Source: Polynucleobacter sp. 31A-FELB (GTDB taxonomy: Bacteria; Pseudomonadota; Gammaproteobacteria; Burkholderiales; Burkholderiaceae). From it: DNA of 64,000 nt. A model generated the notes under the pieces. It was not told the DNA's origin. It saw only the letters and a list, made by a program, of their open reading frames with translations, and ran no database searches. How positions within the stretch are numbered: the first letter of the stretch is position 1; each line of letters opens with the position of its first letter. The DNA lies in NCBI RefSeq assembly GCF_018882405.1, contig NZ_JACVOO010000005.1, positions 1-64,000 on the forward strand. Reading direction: 5' to 3'. This document shows, in pieces, positions 8,048 through 17,297 of this stretch. A program made the position numbers and the translations under genes.

Positions 8048-9199
8048 CTATTTCTTGCTCAGGCGCAAACGAAGATCTGGGCCAAATAGACTTTGATCAA
8101 TGATTTGCCAATCTTGACGTTGATCCAAAACCATCAATGGGGAGATGTTAGCCATCCCGATACCGTCACCCATAAAGAAGGGTGCGTAATAGAGCAAAAG
8201 CTCATCAACACAATCCTCTCTCAGTAAAGATCCATTGAGCTTAAATCCAGCCTCGACATGGATTTCATTCATATGGCGCTCTTTTGCTAAATACGCAAAG
8301 AGTTTTGGCAAATCCACCTTACCGTTGGCGTTGGAGATCGCGATAACTTCAACACCAAGAACTTCAAATGCTTTTGCCTTAGCTCGACTCTCCTGAGAAT
8401 CCAATGAAGCGCAAACCAAGATGACGCCTGATGCTTGAGGCTTACTCAACACCTTTGCGTTCAGAGGCGTCTCGAGCTTGGAGTCCACAATAATTCTCCA
8501 GGGCTGGCGCTCAGTTTTGACATCACGAACATTGAGGCTTGGGTCATCTTCTTTAACGGTGCCTACACCAGTCAATATGGCACAAGCTTGTGCACGCCAA
8601 TGATGGCCATCTGCCCTGGCCAAAGGACCGGTAATCCATTGGCTTTGGCCATTAGATAAGGCCGTCTTACCGTCTAAGCTGGCAGCGATCTTCATACGAA
8701 CCCAAGGCAAGCCTCGAGTCATCCTGGAAATAAATCCTCGGTTTAATGCTTGAGCTTCAGATTCCAATAACCCACACCGCACATCAATACCCGCGGCCTT
8801 TAATCGCTCAAGACCTTTGCCGCCAACTAAAGGATTGGGATCTAACATTGCCACAATCACCATGGCTGGCTTGGCTGCAATCAAGGCGTCGACACAAGGC
8901 GGCGTTCTACCGGTGTGATTACATGGTTCTAAGGTGACATAGATCGTAGATCCAGCAGGATTCAGCCCTTTTGATTTCACATCAGCTAAGGCCTGAACTT
9001 CCGCATGGGGTCCGCCTACTCTTTGGGTATGCCCGCGCCCAATCACCTCTCCATCTTTCACAATGATGCATCCCACCCGTGGGTTGGGGTTCGATAGGTA
9101 AAGAGCATGCTGAGCCTCGGCTAAGGCCTGGCTCATAAATTGATGGTCGACTGCGGTGTACATGGGTCTATTAAAACCGATTGTGGGCATAAGCAGCAA
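8048..9199 (-). CDS. ribD: Bifunctional riboflavin deaminase/reductase
   Basis: The N-terminal half is a cytidine-deaminase-like zinc domain (HAEVQAL, then PCNHTGRTPPC) that deaminates the GTP-derived pyrimidine. The C-terminal half is a DHFR-like reductase. Three starts are possible. TTG 9199 sits 5 nt after a strong GGAGGG; ATG 9190 is three codons in; ATG 9163 gives a protein starting MYTAVDHQFM, which fits the domain boundary best. The strong ribosome site favours TTG 9199 or ATG 9190. It starts 11 bp after the pilin gene upstream, so the pilin operon probably reads into ribD-ribE. Confidence 0.95.
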   Translation of the reverse strand: MLLMPTIGFNRPMYTAVDHQFMSQALAEAQHALYLSNPNPRVGCIIVKDGEVIGRGHTQRVGGPHAEVQALADVKSKGLNPAGSTIYVTLEPCNHTGRTPPCVDALIAAKPAMVIVAMLDPNPLVGGKGLERLKAAGIDVRCGLLESEAQALNRGFISRMTRGLPWVRMKIAASLDGKTALSNGQSQWITGPLARADGHHWRAQACAILTGVGTVKEDDPSLNVRDVKTERQPWRIIVDSKLETPLNAKVLSKPQASGVILVCASLDSQESRAKAKAFEVLGVEVIAISNANGKVDLPKLFAYLAKERHMNEIHVEAGFKLNGSLLREDCVDELLLYYAPFFMGDGIGMANISPLMVLDQRQDWQIIDQSLFGPDLRLRLSKK

Positions 9200-9204
9200 A
9201 TTTA

Positions 9205-9210
9205 CCCTCC
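9205..9210 (-). promoter_or_regulatory. Strong Shine-Dalgarno site of ribD
   Basis: The minus strand reads GGAGGG then TAAAT then TTG. The spacing of 5 nt to TTG 9199, versus 14 nt to ATG 9190, makes the TTG a serious candidate start for ribD. The site lies immediately after the stop codon of the upstream pilin gene. Confidence 0.55.
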
Positions 9211-9759
9211 TTACTTACAGGCTTTGGAGTCCTTGCTTGGATCGCAAATTCTCCAGCGACCCCCACTGCCTAAGATGAGATGACGCTCAAGCCCAGAATC
9301 TCGGTCGTGACCCAATATCAGGCGATTAGCTACAAACCCACCATGCGCTGTTTTTGCAGCACCAGCAGCATTAAACAAAATACCCCTCTTGGAGGTATGA
9401 GGATCAATAAACTGCTTACCTCCGCCCTTGAAATACACCTGCGCAAGATCCCCTTGGGAAATCCACTGCCGTTCTATGCACATTGATTTTGGCTGATGTT
9501 CATCACAAACATTTTTAACCGCCCAACCCTCCTCCCACAGGCCACCATTCAATGGAGTAATGCGTACAGGCGCACCCAATACAAATGCTTGAGCTCTTGC
9601 AAATTGAGCGTGCGCAATAAAACGCCTAGCAATGATGTCAATTTCTCGTGCAGCCATTTGCTCATGCAATAAAGGTAATGTCGATATTGCAATGATGGCA
9701 ATAATCAACACAACAGCCATCAACTCCAGCAAGCTATATCCTTGATCTTGCTTATTCAA
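9211..9759 (-). CDS. GspH/FimT-type minor pilin
   Basis: The 182-residue type IV pilin-like protein has a short leader ending in Gly, a prepilin peptidase site G|YSLLEL with Glu at mature position 5, and a 20-residue hydrophobic helix. A FimT/GspH-like C-terminal domain with paired cysteines follows. The apparent start is TTG 9759, overlapping the end of the previous gene by 8 nt. Such pseudopilins prime assembly of type IV pili or type II secretion pseudopili at the inner membrane. It is the last of four pilin-like genes before ribD. Confidence 0.8.
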   Translation of the reverse strand: MNKQDQGYSLLELMAVVLIIAIIAISTLPLLHEQMAAREIDIIARRFIAHAQFARAQAFVLGAPVRITPLNGGLWEEGWAVKNVCDEHQPKSMCIERQWISQGDLAQVYFKGGGKQFIDPHTSKRGILFNAAGAAKTAHGGFVANRLILGHDRDSGLERHLILGSGGRWRICDPSKDSKACK

Positions 9760-10147
9760 ATTTCTGACGCCAATTTAGTCGTGTAGCGATATGGGTTTTT
9801 GCATCCAAAAATACGAGGATCTCCAAGCTCGGTTTTGATTTGCTGGATATCAACCAAAGATTTTTTCCAGCAGACTGTATATGGCAATTGGAATTTTCTA
9901 AGGTCCTGATGTTAGAAAGATGCTGTTCACACTCAAGCAAAGATTTTTCAGCGGCAATAAATTCTTTTTGGGATTGCATGTATGTATTGATGCTCATGAC
10001 TTCAAGTGCAGCTAAGCGCTCCAACTGAATGACCAGCATTGAGAGTAGTGTCAGTAGCGATAGGGCCCAAGCAATAATCACAATACACTCACAACAGATT
10101 ACGGGCGGTGAATGTTCGCTCAAACTTCTGGTGAATAGATGCGCCAT
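9752..10147 (-). CDS. PilX-like minor pilin, divergent
   Basis: The 131-residue protein has a 17-20 residue N-terminal segment, a long hydrophobic helix (about 23-42) and a polar C-terminal region with two cysteines (about 77 and 87). It has no strong prepilin motif. I call it PilX-like from its position between PilW-like and FimT-like genes and its size. It overlaps the PilW-like gene by 59 nt if ATG 10147 is used; a later non-ATG start is possible but would remove most of the leader. Confidence 0.55.
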   Translation of the reverse strand: MAHLFTRSLSEHSPPVICCECIVIIAWALSLLTLLSMLVIQLERLAALEVMSINTYMQSQKEFIAAEKSLLECEQHLSNIRTLENSNCHIQSAGKNLWLISSKSKPSLEILVFLDAKTHIATRLNWRQKFE

Positions 10148-10715
10148 CCGTCATCTCCAGAATTACCCTAAAAGCCTTGCCAGCACTGGTTGGAAGTACC
10201 TCAAAGGAAAGATAGTGAATACCATTCATTAAGGTCGTGTTTTGGAGTCGCCCGTGGCGATCCAGAGATCGGCAGACTAAGGAGCCTCCATTCACCCTTG
10301 CCCCTTTGGGTGCAGATGCTTGCCGGTCCACTAAAAATCCTTGCTGCGCTAAATTATTTTTAGTACGCTCTTTTGACAAAGTATTGCCAATGCAATCAAA
10401 GTCCAACCCTGAAGATATTCCATGTTTCACCATCAGCGAATCTGATCCTCGGTATCCACTATTTTTCTGAATCTGAATGTAGTTATTCGAGGAAGAATTT
10501 TTTCTTACAGATGCAATCGCTGAATTAGCATTTTGATAACCAGCCATCCGAATAGCACGCCCGATTAATTCCAGCGCACGATCTGCTTCTGCAGTCAGAG
10601 ACTGTGATTTTTCATGCTGGATTTGCTTAGCGATGAACTCGCCGCTATTTTTGATGAGAGGTGCGATCAAGACTAGGGATAGGGCGAGACCGACGAGACA
10701 CTCCAATAGATTCAT
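10089..10715 (-). CDS. PilW-like minor pilin lacking a leader peptide
   Basis: The 208-residue protein resembles PilW: a hydrophobic N-terminal helix with Glu5 (MNLLECLVGLALS), then a long soluble domain. ATG 10715 corresponds to mature position 1 of a normal pilin, and an in-frame TAG three codons upstream rules out an upstream leader. As written it therefore has no prepilin-peptidase site. It overlaps the PilV-like gene by 71 nt. Either leader-less membrane insertion, a sequence error, or decay of the gene could explain this. Confidence 0.6.
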   Translation of the reverse strand: MNLLECLVGLALSLVLIAPLIKNSGEFIAKQIQHEKSQSLTAEADRALELIGRAIRMAGYQNANSAIASVRKNSSSNNYIQIQKNSGYRGSDSLMVKHGISSGLDFDCIGNTLSKERTKNNLAQQGFLVDRQASAPKGARVNGGSLVCRSLDRHGRLQNTTLMNGIHYLSFEVLPTSAGKAFRVILEMTDGASIHQKFERTFTARNLL

Positions 10716-11064
10716 CCGCTAACTTTCGTGAAATTTGGTTTGAGTTATTTAGTTGAGTAGCGGTCAATATCGCGAGCTCATGCCGATCCATCTCTTTTCT
10801 GAGTTCTACCCTTTTCTCCTGGAGTTGACCTAATCGCAAAATCATCCCCTGGTAGGTATTGCTCAAGCTCATCCAACTACTTGCAACTAGGCTCATTGCT
10901 AGCAAAACCTCCAATAAGATGAATCCGTTGGCTGCTGGATTTAAAACATGAGGGCTTGGGGATTTTTGAATTTGAGAGCGCACAGGGCATTTTCTCGAGA
11001 CTAGAGGTCCAAAAATAGGCCTTTCATGGGTGCTCACTGTCAGAAAAACTGGATATTGCTCCAA
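10645..11064 (-). CDS. PilV-like minor pilin
   Basis: A prepilin site G|FILLEVLLA with Glu5 and a following hydrophobic helix is clear at about residues 46-65. There is no in-frame ATG before it: the longest frame begins at TTG 11064, and GTG 10983 would give a 20-residue leader, closer to normal. The soluble part is short. It is the first gene of a compact overlapping set pilV-pilW-pilX-fimT. Minor pilins of this type sit at the pilus tip and influence adhesion and DNA uptake in other species. Confidence 0.65.
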   Translation of the reverse strand: MEQYPVFLTVSTHERPIFGPLVSRKCPVRSQIQKSPSPHVLNPAANGFILLEVLLAMSLVASSWMSLSNTYQGMILRLGQLQEKRVELRKEMDRHELAILTATQLNNSNQISRKLADESIGVSRRSRPIPSLDRTSHQK

Positions 11065-11126
11065 TATTGACCGCGGTATGCCAGGCTAAAGCCCGAAACC
11101 CCCTCCTCAGCTTAAAATAGAGGGCT

Positions 11127-12266
11127 ATGCAAAATAACCTCGCCTCCACAGAAGAAATCGTTGCTGAGCTCAAAGCTGGCAAGATGGTCATTCTGGTCGA
11201 TGAAGAAGATCGCGAGAATGAAGGTGATTTAGTGCTAGCTGCCGATCATGTCACTCCAGCGGCTGTGAATTTCATGGCTAAGCATGGTCGCGGCTTAATT
11301 TGCCTTACTTTGACACGTGAACGCTGCCAACAAATTAACCTACCTTTAATGGTGAGGGATAACGGCACCTCCATGGGTACCAATTTCACCGTTTCGATTG
11401 AGGCAGCCAGCGGCGTAACTACTGGTATCTCAGCAGCAGATCGTGCCCACACCATCAAGACGGCGGTTGCCGCAAATGCAAAGCCGAATGATCTAGTTCA
11501 GCCAGGCCACATCTTTCCTTTGATGGCACAACCTGGTGGTGTATTGATCCGCTCTGGTCACACTGAGGCTGGATGCGATTTGGCTGCGATGGCTGGTTGT
11601 TCACCCACTGCCGTCATTTGCGAGATCATGAAAGATGATGGCAGCATGGCGCGCTTGCCAGACTTGCTCGAGTTTGCCAAAGAACATCAATTAAAGATTG
11701 GCAGTATTGCTGATCTCATTAAATACCGTAGCCAACATGAAAGTATTGTGGTGCGTGAGGGTGAGCGTGAGTTCGATACCCCCTGGGGCAAATTTCAGGG
11801 AATCATCTACCGCGATACGCCAAGCTCATGCATGCATCTGGCATTAGTGAATGGCAAGCCATCTGAAACTGAAGAAACTCTAGTGCGTGTTCATGAGCCC
11901 GTGACAGTTTTAGATTTCTTGGACTCGAATGTCAGTACGCACTCTTGGCCTCTGGCTCAAGCTTTGCAGAAGTTGGCGACTGCACCTTCTGGCGTGGCAG
12001 TCCTATTAAATGCATCCGGGATTGCAGCTCCTAACGATGTAGATTGGTTAGCTCAATTTCATAAATTGAATGGCACTCATACTGAAGCAATTGAAAAGCC
12101 ATTGGCTCGTAAAACTGATTTCCGTAGCTATGGTATCGGCGCGCAAATCCTCAAAGATATCGGCGTTGGAAAAATGCGCTTACTAGCCAACCCCAGTCCA
12201 GTGCCCAGCCTTTCCGGATATAAGCTTGAAGTAACCGGCTACACCCCATTCAAATCTAATCAGTAA
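11127..12266 (+). CDS. ribB: 3,4-dihydroxy-2-butanone-4-phosphate synthase with degenerate GTP cyclohydrolase II domain
   Basis: The N-terminal domain (about 1-205) is an intact DHBP synthase with [11 protein letters not shown] (25-35) and HTEAG (145-149); it converts ribulose 5-phosphate to the four-carbon riboflavin precursor. The C-terminal part (about 206-379) has the GTP cyclohydrolase II fold but lacks the zinc cysteines: where active enzymes have a cysteine-rich motif after RVHS, this one reads [15 protein letters not shown] (from 254). Such proteins are known as RibBX-type, so a separate ribA is expected elsewhere. It heads ribB-ribH-nusB. No FMN riboswitch fits in the short leader. 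Confidence 0.92.
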   Translation: MQNNLASTEEIVAELKAGKMVILVDEEDRENEGDLVLAADHVTPAAVNFMAKHGRGLICLTLTRERCQQINLPLMVRDNGTSMGTNFTVSIEAASGVTTGISAADRAHTIKTAVAANAKPNDLVQPGHIFPLMAQPGGVLIRSGHTEAGCDLAAMAGCSPTAVICEIMKDDGSMARLPDLLEFAKEHQLKIGSIADLIKYRSQHESIVVREGEREFDTPWGKFQGIIYRDTPSSCMHLALVNGKPSETEETLVRVHEPVTVLDFLDSNVSTHSWPLAQALQKLATAPSGVAVLLNASGIAAPNDVDWLAQFHKLNGTHTEAIEKPLARKTDFRSYGIGAQILKDIGVGKMRLLANPSPVPSLSGYKLEVTGYTPFKSNQ

Positions 12267-12284
12267 GTAATCTTAGAAAATAAT

Positions 12285-12800
12285 ATGAACACAAGCAATG
12301 ACGAATCTGCAGTAGGCGTTCTCGCTACCGACCTCAATGGGCAAGATCTGCGCGTGGGCATTGTGCAAGCACGCTTTAATGAAGAGCATTGTGTTGCGCT
12401 GACTACCGCTTGCATTGAAGAGCTAATCAAGCTGGGTGTCTCCCAAAGTGATATCAAACTAGTAACCGTACCAGGCGCACTTGAAATTCCCTTTGCACTT
12501 CAAAAGTTAGCTGAAACAGGTGAGTTCGATGGCTTAGTTGCACTAGGTGCAATCATCCGTGGTGAGACTTATCACTTTGAACTCGTATCGAATGAATCTG
12601 GTGCTGGCATTACCCGCGTTTGCCTTGAGTCTGGATTACCGATTGCCAACGGTGTTCTCACCTGCGAAACGGATGAACAAGCTCAGGTACGCGTTCAGAT
12701 AAAAGGTGCTGATTGCGCAAGAGCAGTTGTTGAAATGGCCAATCTTGCCCTAGCACTTACTCCCGACATTGATTTTGAAATCAGCCCTTCAGAAGAGTAA
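12285..12800 (+). CDS. ribH: 6,7-dimethyl-8-ribityllumazine synthase
   Basis: The 171-residue enzyme condenses the RibB product with the RibD-derived pyrimidine. The motifs [11 protein letters not shown] and GETYHFELV (with the catalytic histidine) are present. The N-terminal extension of about 20 residues is normal for the group. It lies 18 bp after ribB and 8 bp before nusB, forming one operon. Confidence 0.96.
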   Translation: MNTSNDESAVGVLATDLNGQDLRVGIVQARFNEEHCVALTTACIEELIKLGVSQSDIKLVTVPGALEIPFALQKLAETGEFDGLVALGAIIRGETYHFELVSNESGAGITRVCLESGLPIANGVLTCETDEQAQVRVQIKGADCARAVVEMANLALALTPDIDFEISPSEE

Positions 12801-12808
12801 TTTCCAAA

Positions 12809-13309
12809 ATGAATAAAAACGTTCCTAGCCCACAGGCAGCACCTGCTACACCAAGTGCGCCGAAGCGCTCACTCACGCCACGTCGTCGTGCCCGTGAGTA
12901 TGCTTTACAAGGCGTTTATCAAAGCCTAGTCATGCGCCGCGCTGGCAGCCTTCCGAATGCTGCGGCCATTGCCAAGCAGTTAGCTGAAGATCCTGGCTTT
13001 CGCCGTTGCCAGCATGATTTGTTTCAGGGTATTTTTGCTGGCGTTCTGGAGCGTACTGACGAGTTAGAAGGTCTCATTACCCCAGCACTCGATCGCCCTA
13101 TCAATGAACTATCTCCTGTAGAGCATGCTGCGCTCCTGATTGGCACATACGAACTAGCTATTGATTTAGCCGTTCCCTACAAAGTAGCTATTAATGAAGC
13201 TGTGGAATTAGCGAAAACATTTGGTGGTACGGATGGTCATAAATACGTCAATGGCGTATTGGATCTTTTAGCCCAACAACTCAGGAGCACTGAGGTGCAA
13301 TCCAGCTAA
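12809..13309 (+). CDS. nusB: Transcription antitermination factor NusB
   Basis: The 166-residue all-helical protein has an ARxYALQGVYQ-like start at about 28-38 and the C-terminal signature ELAKTFGGTDGHKYVNGVLD. NusB binds boxA RNA with NusE (S10) during rRNA transcription antitermination. The ribH-nusB pairing is widespread. A strong terminator follows the gene. Confidence 0.96.
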   Translation: MNKNVPSPQAAPATPSAPKRSLTPRRRAREYALQGVYQSLVMRRAGSLPNAAAIAKQLAEDPGFRRCQHDLFQGIFAGVLERTDELEGLITPALDRPINELSPVEHAALLIGTYELAIDLAVPYKVAINEAVELAKTFGGTDGHKYVNGVLDLLAQQLRSTEVQSS

Positions 13310-13331
13310 GCCGAGATACGCATAAGACTCT

Positions 13332-13370
13332 ACCCCCTGCGCTTCCTAGAGGTCCAGGGGGTTTATTTTT
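13332..13370 (+). terminator. Rho-independent terminator after nusB
   Basis: ACCCCCTG (13332-13339) pairs with CAGGGGGT (13355-13362), a GC-rich 8-bp stem, and is followed at once by TTATTTTTG. This ends the ribB-ribH-nusB transcript and isolates gabD. Confidence 0.85.
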
Positions 13371-13448
13371 GTCCATAGCCTTGGCAGACAATCCAAACTA
13401 CACTGAGAGATAAAATCAAAATAACTTTTTTACCAAAGAGACATCATC

Positions 13449-14927
13449 ATGCAGAAAACGGATATTCGTAAGTTACTCAAAGATCCAAGCCTATTCAAGG
13501 AAGAGGCTTTTATTAATGGTGCATGGTTCAAAAAAAATTCAGGAAAAACGTTTGCAGTTCACAATCCTGCTACTGGTGAGCTCATTGCAGATGTCAGCAA
13601 TCTTGAACCAATAGATGCTGAGCGAGCAATTGAAGCTGCAGAACAGGCCTTCTCAAGCTGGAAGAGCAAAACCGGAAAAGAGCGCGCTAATGTAATGCGC
13701 AAATGGTTTGATCTGATTATTCAGAATACCCAAGACCTAGCCACCCTCATGACTCTTGAGCAAGGCAAGCCGTTAACTGAAGCAGCTGGCGAAGTAGCCT
13801 ATGGCGCCTCTTTTGTAGAGTGGTTTGCTGAAGAAGCAAAACGAGTTGCTGGCTCCATTCCAAGTACAACTTGGAGCGATAAGCGCATGATCGTTATGAA
13901 GCAGCCAATTGGGGTGTGCGTTGCCATTACGCCTTGGAATTTCCCCATTGCTATGATTACACGCAAGATTGCACCCGCAATGGCAGCAGGTTGTACTATC
14001 GTGATCAAGCCAGCTGAACTCACGCCACTCAGTGCATTAGCGCTGGCAGAGCTCGCTCAGCGCGCTGGTGTGCCAGCTGGTGTTATCAATATTCTTACTG
14101 CGGATGCCGATGAATCTATTGCGATTGGAAAAACACTCTGCGCATCGCCCACCGTCCGCCACTTGTCATTCACTGGCTCAACCGAAGTTGGAAGAATCTT
14201 AATGGCGCAATGCGCTCCTACGGTTAAGAAATTGGGTCTAGAGCTCGGTGGTCATGCTCCCTTTATTGTTTTTGAAGATGCCGACATTGATGCAGCTGTT
14301 TCAGGTGCGATGGCCTCCAAATATCGCAACTCCGGTCAAACCTGCGTTTGTGCGAACCGCTTCTACGTACATAAAAAAGTACAGGATGAGTTTGTCGAAA
14401 AGTTTGCGAAAGCCATTGAAATCATCAAAGTGGGCAACGGCATGGAACCTGGTAATACCCAAGGACCGCTGATTGAACAGGCCGCCCTAGAGAAGGTAGA
14501 GAGACATGTAGCTGATGCCATTAGCAAGGGTGCAAAGCTCGTTGCTGGTGGCAAGCCCTCTCCTTTAGGCGGCACTTTTTATGAACCCACCATTTTGTCC
14601 AATGTCACCAATGACATGCTCATCACCTATGAAGAGACATTTGGACCAGTCGCACCAATCATTCCATTTGAGAGCGATGAGGAAGCAATCAGACTGGCTA
14701 ACAATAGCCAATTTGGCTTAGCGTCCTATTTTTACAGTCGCGATATTGGCCGCATCTGGAAAGCCGCTGAAGCGCTTGAGTACGGCATCGTTGGTGTCAA
14801 CTCTGGAATCATCTCAAATGAGGTTGGTCCATTTGGCGGAATTAAACAGTCCGGCCTGGGCCGTGAAGGTAGCGTCTACGGCATGGATGAATACCTAGAA
14901 CTCAAATATGTTTGTCTTGGTCTATAA
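13449..14927 (+). CDS. gabD: Succinate-semialdehyde dehydrogenase (NAD(P)+)
   Basis: The 492-residue aldehyde dehydrogenase has the NAD-binding region with FTGSTEVG, the active-site glutamate in LELGGHAPFIV, and the catalytic cysteine in NSGQTCVCANRF. The C-terminal GIVGVNSG...FGGIKQSGLGREG pattern is typical of GabD. It oxidises succinate semialdehyde to succinate in 4-aminobutyrate breakdown. A related aldehyde could be the true substrate, since no gab genes flank it; it stands alone between two terminators. Confidence 0.88.
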   Translation: MQKTDIRKLLKDPSLFKEEAFINGAWFKKNSGKTFAVHNPATGELIADVSNLEPIDAERAIEAAEQAFSSWKSKTGKERANVMRKWFDLIIQNTQDLATLMTLEQGKPLTEAAGEVAYGASFVEWFAEEAKRVAGSIPSTTWSDKRMIVMKQPIGVCVAITPWNFPIAMITRKIAPAMAAGCTIVIKPAELTPLSALALAELAQRAGVPAGVINILTADADESIAIGKTLCASPTVRHLSFTGSTEVGRILMAQCAPTVKKLGLELGGHAPFIVFEDADIDAAVSGAMASKYRNSGQTCVCANRFYVHKKVQDEFVEKFAKAIEIIKVGNGMEPGNTQGPLIEQAALEKVERHVADAISKGAKLVAGGKPSPLGGTFYEPTILSNVTNDMLITYEETFGPVAPIIPFESDEEAIRLANNSQFGLASYFYSRDIGRIWKAAEALEYGIVGVNSGIISNEVGPFGGIKQSGLGREGSVYGMDEYLELKYVCLGL

Positions 14928-14944
14928 GCTAAGATCAGCAAACC

Positions 14945-14986
14945 ATAAAGCCGCTCATTTAACCTAAAAGAGTGGCTTTATTTTTG
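14945..14986. terminator. Bidirectional terminator between gabD and trmB
   Basis: ATAAAGCCGCTC (14945-14956) pairs, with one mismatch, with GAGTGGCTTTAT (14970-14981), and TTTTTG follows on the plus strand. On the minus strand the gene before it (trmB) ends at 14998, so the hairpin can serve both convergent genes. Confidence 0.8.
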
Positions 14987-14997
14987 TCATCCCTACT

Positions 14998-15858
14998 TTA
15001 TTTTTTCTTGTAGACCAAGTCCCAAACACCATGTCCCAACTTAATGCCGCGAGTTTCAAACTTGGTGGTTGGTCTGTAGGCAGGTCTCTCGACATATCCA
15101 AGATGCTTAGCGTTGAGTTGCTCAAGAGTCGGTTTAAATTCTTTAAAGGACTCTTTAGCAAGTTCAGTCTCACTGGCAATATCAGCAGCCGAAAAAGTTT
15201 CAATGCTCATTTGCTCAGTAGAGGTATTTATCAAATCTGATTCAGCATTTAATACTAAAAGCATTTGCTCAGCATAGTTATGCCAATCAGTAGCGAGATG
15301 TAAATAAGCTCCGAGCTTTAAGCGAGAAATCAACAGCCTTACGAACTCCACTTGAATCAAGCGACGTTTGTGGTGACGCTTCTTGTGCCATGGGTCTGCA
15401 AAGTAGATGTGAATACCATCCAAGGAATTTGGCGAAATCATTTTGTCCAGAACCTCAACAGCGTCATGGCGAATCAATCGCAAATTAGTGAGGCTATTCT
15501 CGCCAATCAGTTTCAGTAAGGCACCTACTCCCGGGGGATGCACCTCAATTGCCAAGAAATCGTCTCCAGTACGCAAGGCAGCAATTTTGGCGGTAGTCTC
15601 TCCCATACCAAAACCAATTTCTAATATCTTGGGGCTTGATGAACCATTAAATGCTTTTGGTAGATCCAAAATAGTTTCTTGAAATGGCAACAAAAATTGC
15701 GGTCCCAATTCCTCAATGGCACGCTGTTGGCCAGCAGTCGTTCTGCCCGCCCTTAAAACAAAAGAGCGGATGCGCTCAGTTCTTGAAAAATTCACGAGAG
15801 AAATACTTTCATGCTTGATAGCGTCTTTAATTTCTATTTTGGAAAAGGTGTGTTCCAA
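14998..15858 (-). CDS. trmB: tRNA (guanine-N7-)-methyltransferase
   Basis: This SAM-dependent enzyme makes m7G46 in tRNA. The SAM-binding [11 protein letters not shown] motif, the [19 protein letters not shown] catalytic region and the C-terminal TKFETRG element are all present. The longest frame starts at TTG 15858, overlapping the upstream gene by 25 nt; GTG 15795 is an alternative that removes 21 poorly conserved residues. No in-frame ATG precedes the conserved core. Confidence 0.94.
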   Translation of the reverse strand: MEHTFSKIEIKDAIKHESISLVNFSRTERIRSFVLRAGRTTAGQQRAIEELGPQFLLPFQETILDLPKAFNGSSSPKILEIGFGMGETTAKIAALRTGDDFLAIEVHPPGVGALLKLIGENSLTNLRLIRHDAVEVLDKMISPNSLDGIHIYFADPWHKKRHHKRRLIQVEFVRLLISRLKLGAYLHLATDWHNYAEQMLLVLNAESDLINTSTEQMSIETFSAADIASETELAKESFKEFKPTLEQLNAKHLGYVERPAYRPTTKFETRGIKLGHGVWDLVYKKK

Positions 15859-16292
15859 CCAGCCGAGCGATAGGCATAAACCACTTCACCCAGCACGATA
15901 GAAAGTGAAGTCATAAAGGATATCAATCCCAATACAAATGTCCAGATGACATAAGTTGCCTGCAAAGAACGCACGGCTCCAGCTTGGAAGAAAAATAACT
16001 CAAGGACAGTTAAAGAGATAAAGACGCCGCTTAATACATCAAAGAAAATAGCAGCCGTACAAAGACGACCCCGGACTTTTGCCTCATTCGCCTCTTTCAT
16101 CATGTGAGCGAGCATCTCTGCATCCTGAATGCCACCCTCCTGAATGCGATGCTGAATAGCACGCATACGATCCACTGAACGCGCCAAGCGAGCAGAGATG
16201 GCATTAATTAAGGTAGCTACTGCCGTCAATAAAAACACTGGAGCTAAGGCCAGTTGAATGTTATTCGTGATTGCGTCTATTGAGACATCCAT
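15834..16292 (-). CDS. DUF2721-family inner-membrane protein
   Basis: The 152-residue protein has a hydrophobic segment at about 12-32, a charged helical region (about 35-75) and two further membrane segments at about 80-102 and 113-138. It resembles the DUF2721 family, whose function is unknown. It lies between uppP and trmB on the same strand; nothing in the sequence gives a mechanism. Confidence 0.75.
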   Translation of the reverse strand: MDVSIDAITNNIQLALAPVFLLTAVATLINAISARLARSVDRMRAIQHRIQEGGIQDAEMLAHMMKEANEAKVRGRLCTAAIFFDVLSGVFISLTVLELFFFQAGAVRSLQATYVIWTFVLGLISFMTSLSIVLGEVVYAYRSAGWNTPFPK

Positions 16293-16328
16293 GAAAATTC
16301 CAATCGATCTTTTTTTGTAAGGCTTATC

Positions 16329-17177
16329 TCAATGAGACCAAGCAACTAAACCACTATATGCACTTAATAGCACCAGTACACCAAAGACGATGCGATACCA
16401 GGCAAATGGGATGAAGTTATGTCCAGCAACATAATGAATTAACCAGCGCACGCAGATAAAAGCAGAAATAAAAGCGGCAATAAAGCCAATCACAATCGCC
16501 CAAACAAAATCACCCGAGAGGGAGACTGGATTCTTCCAAAGCTTAAGTAATTCATATGCGGTTGCCCCGCCGATTACCGGAATGGCTAAAAAGAAGGAGA
16601 ACTCAGTAGCTACTGCTCGCGGTAAGCCAAACAACATACCTCCAATAATGGTCGCGCCTGAGCGAGAAGTTCCAGGGATTAAAGCGGCACACTGAGCCAA
16701 ACCTACCTTTAAAGCATCGAAAGGGGTTAGGTCATCTACGGACTGAATATAGGATTTGCCCGAGTAAATTAATTTAGCTTGGCGACGTTCAGCCCAAAAA
16801 ATAATCAAGGCGCCAACGATAAAAGCGCTAGCCACCGGAATGGGAGCAAATAACACCGCTTTAATATGCTTGCCAAAGATGAAGGCCAAGCCCATTGCCG
16901 GAATCGAGGCTATCAATAAATTGAGGATAAAGCGTCGAGAGATCGAGCTTGTCCGGGCGGTAGAAGCCACCTTCCAAAGCTTTGCTCGGAACTCCCAGCA
17001 GACAGCCAAGATTGCGCCAAACTGAATAATGACCTCGAAGGCCTTCCCGCGCTCATCATTGAAGTTAAGTAAGTCGCCAACCAAAATCAGGTGGCCGGTA
17101 CTAGAGATTGGCAAAAACTCCGTTAAGCCCTCAACTACTCCCAGTAATACCGCTTTTGCTAGCAAAATTAGATCCAT
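16329..17177 (-). CDS. uppP: Undecaprenyl-diphosphate phosphatase
   Basis: The 282-residue multi-span membrane protein carries the BacA/UppP motifs [17 protein letters not shown] near residue 16 and [17 protein letters not shown] near 168. It dephosphorylates undecaprenyl diphosphate so that the lipid carrier can be reused for peptidoglycan and O-antigen synthesis, and gives bacitracin tolerance when abundant. It is divergent from the tolC-like gene across 120 bp. Confidence 0.96.
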   Translation of the reverse strand: MDLILLAKAVLLGVVEGLTEFLPISSTGHLILVGDLLNFNDERGKAFEVIIQFGAILAVCWEFRAKLWKVASTARTSSISRRFILNLLIASIPAMGLAFIFGKHIKAVLFAPIPVASAFIVGALIIFWAERRQAKLIYSGKSYIQSVDDLTPFDALKVGLAQCAALIPGTSRSGATIIGGMLFGLPRAVATEFSFFLAIPVIGGATAYELLKLWKNPVSLSGDFVWAIVIGFIAAFISAFICVRWLIHYVAGHNFIPFAWYRIVFGVLVLLSAYSGLVAWSH

Positions 17178-17297
17178 GGCCCTAATTTTATAGATAGATG
17201 AAGATGTACTGAAGATTTGGCAAAATAAGGCTCAAACAAGCCAATTTATGCAAATAAGCCTTAAACTGCATGGCACATTGAAAAGTATCCGAATTAG

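Noticed and set aside
11065..11126. FMN riboswitch before ribB
   Set aside because: The gap is only about 60 nt and no conserved riboswitch core is seen.
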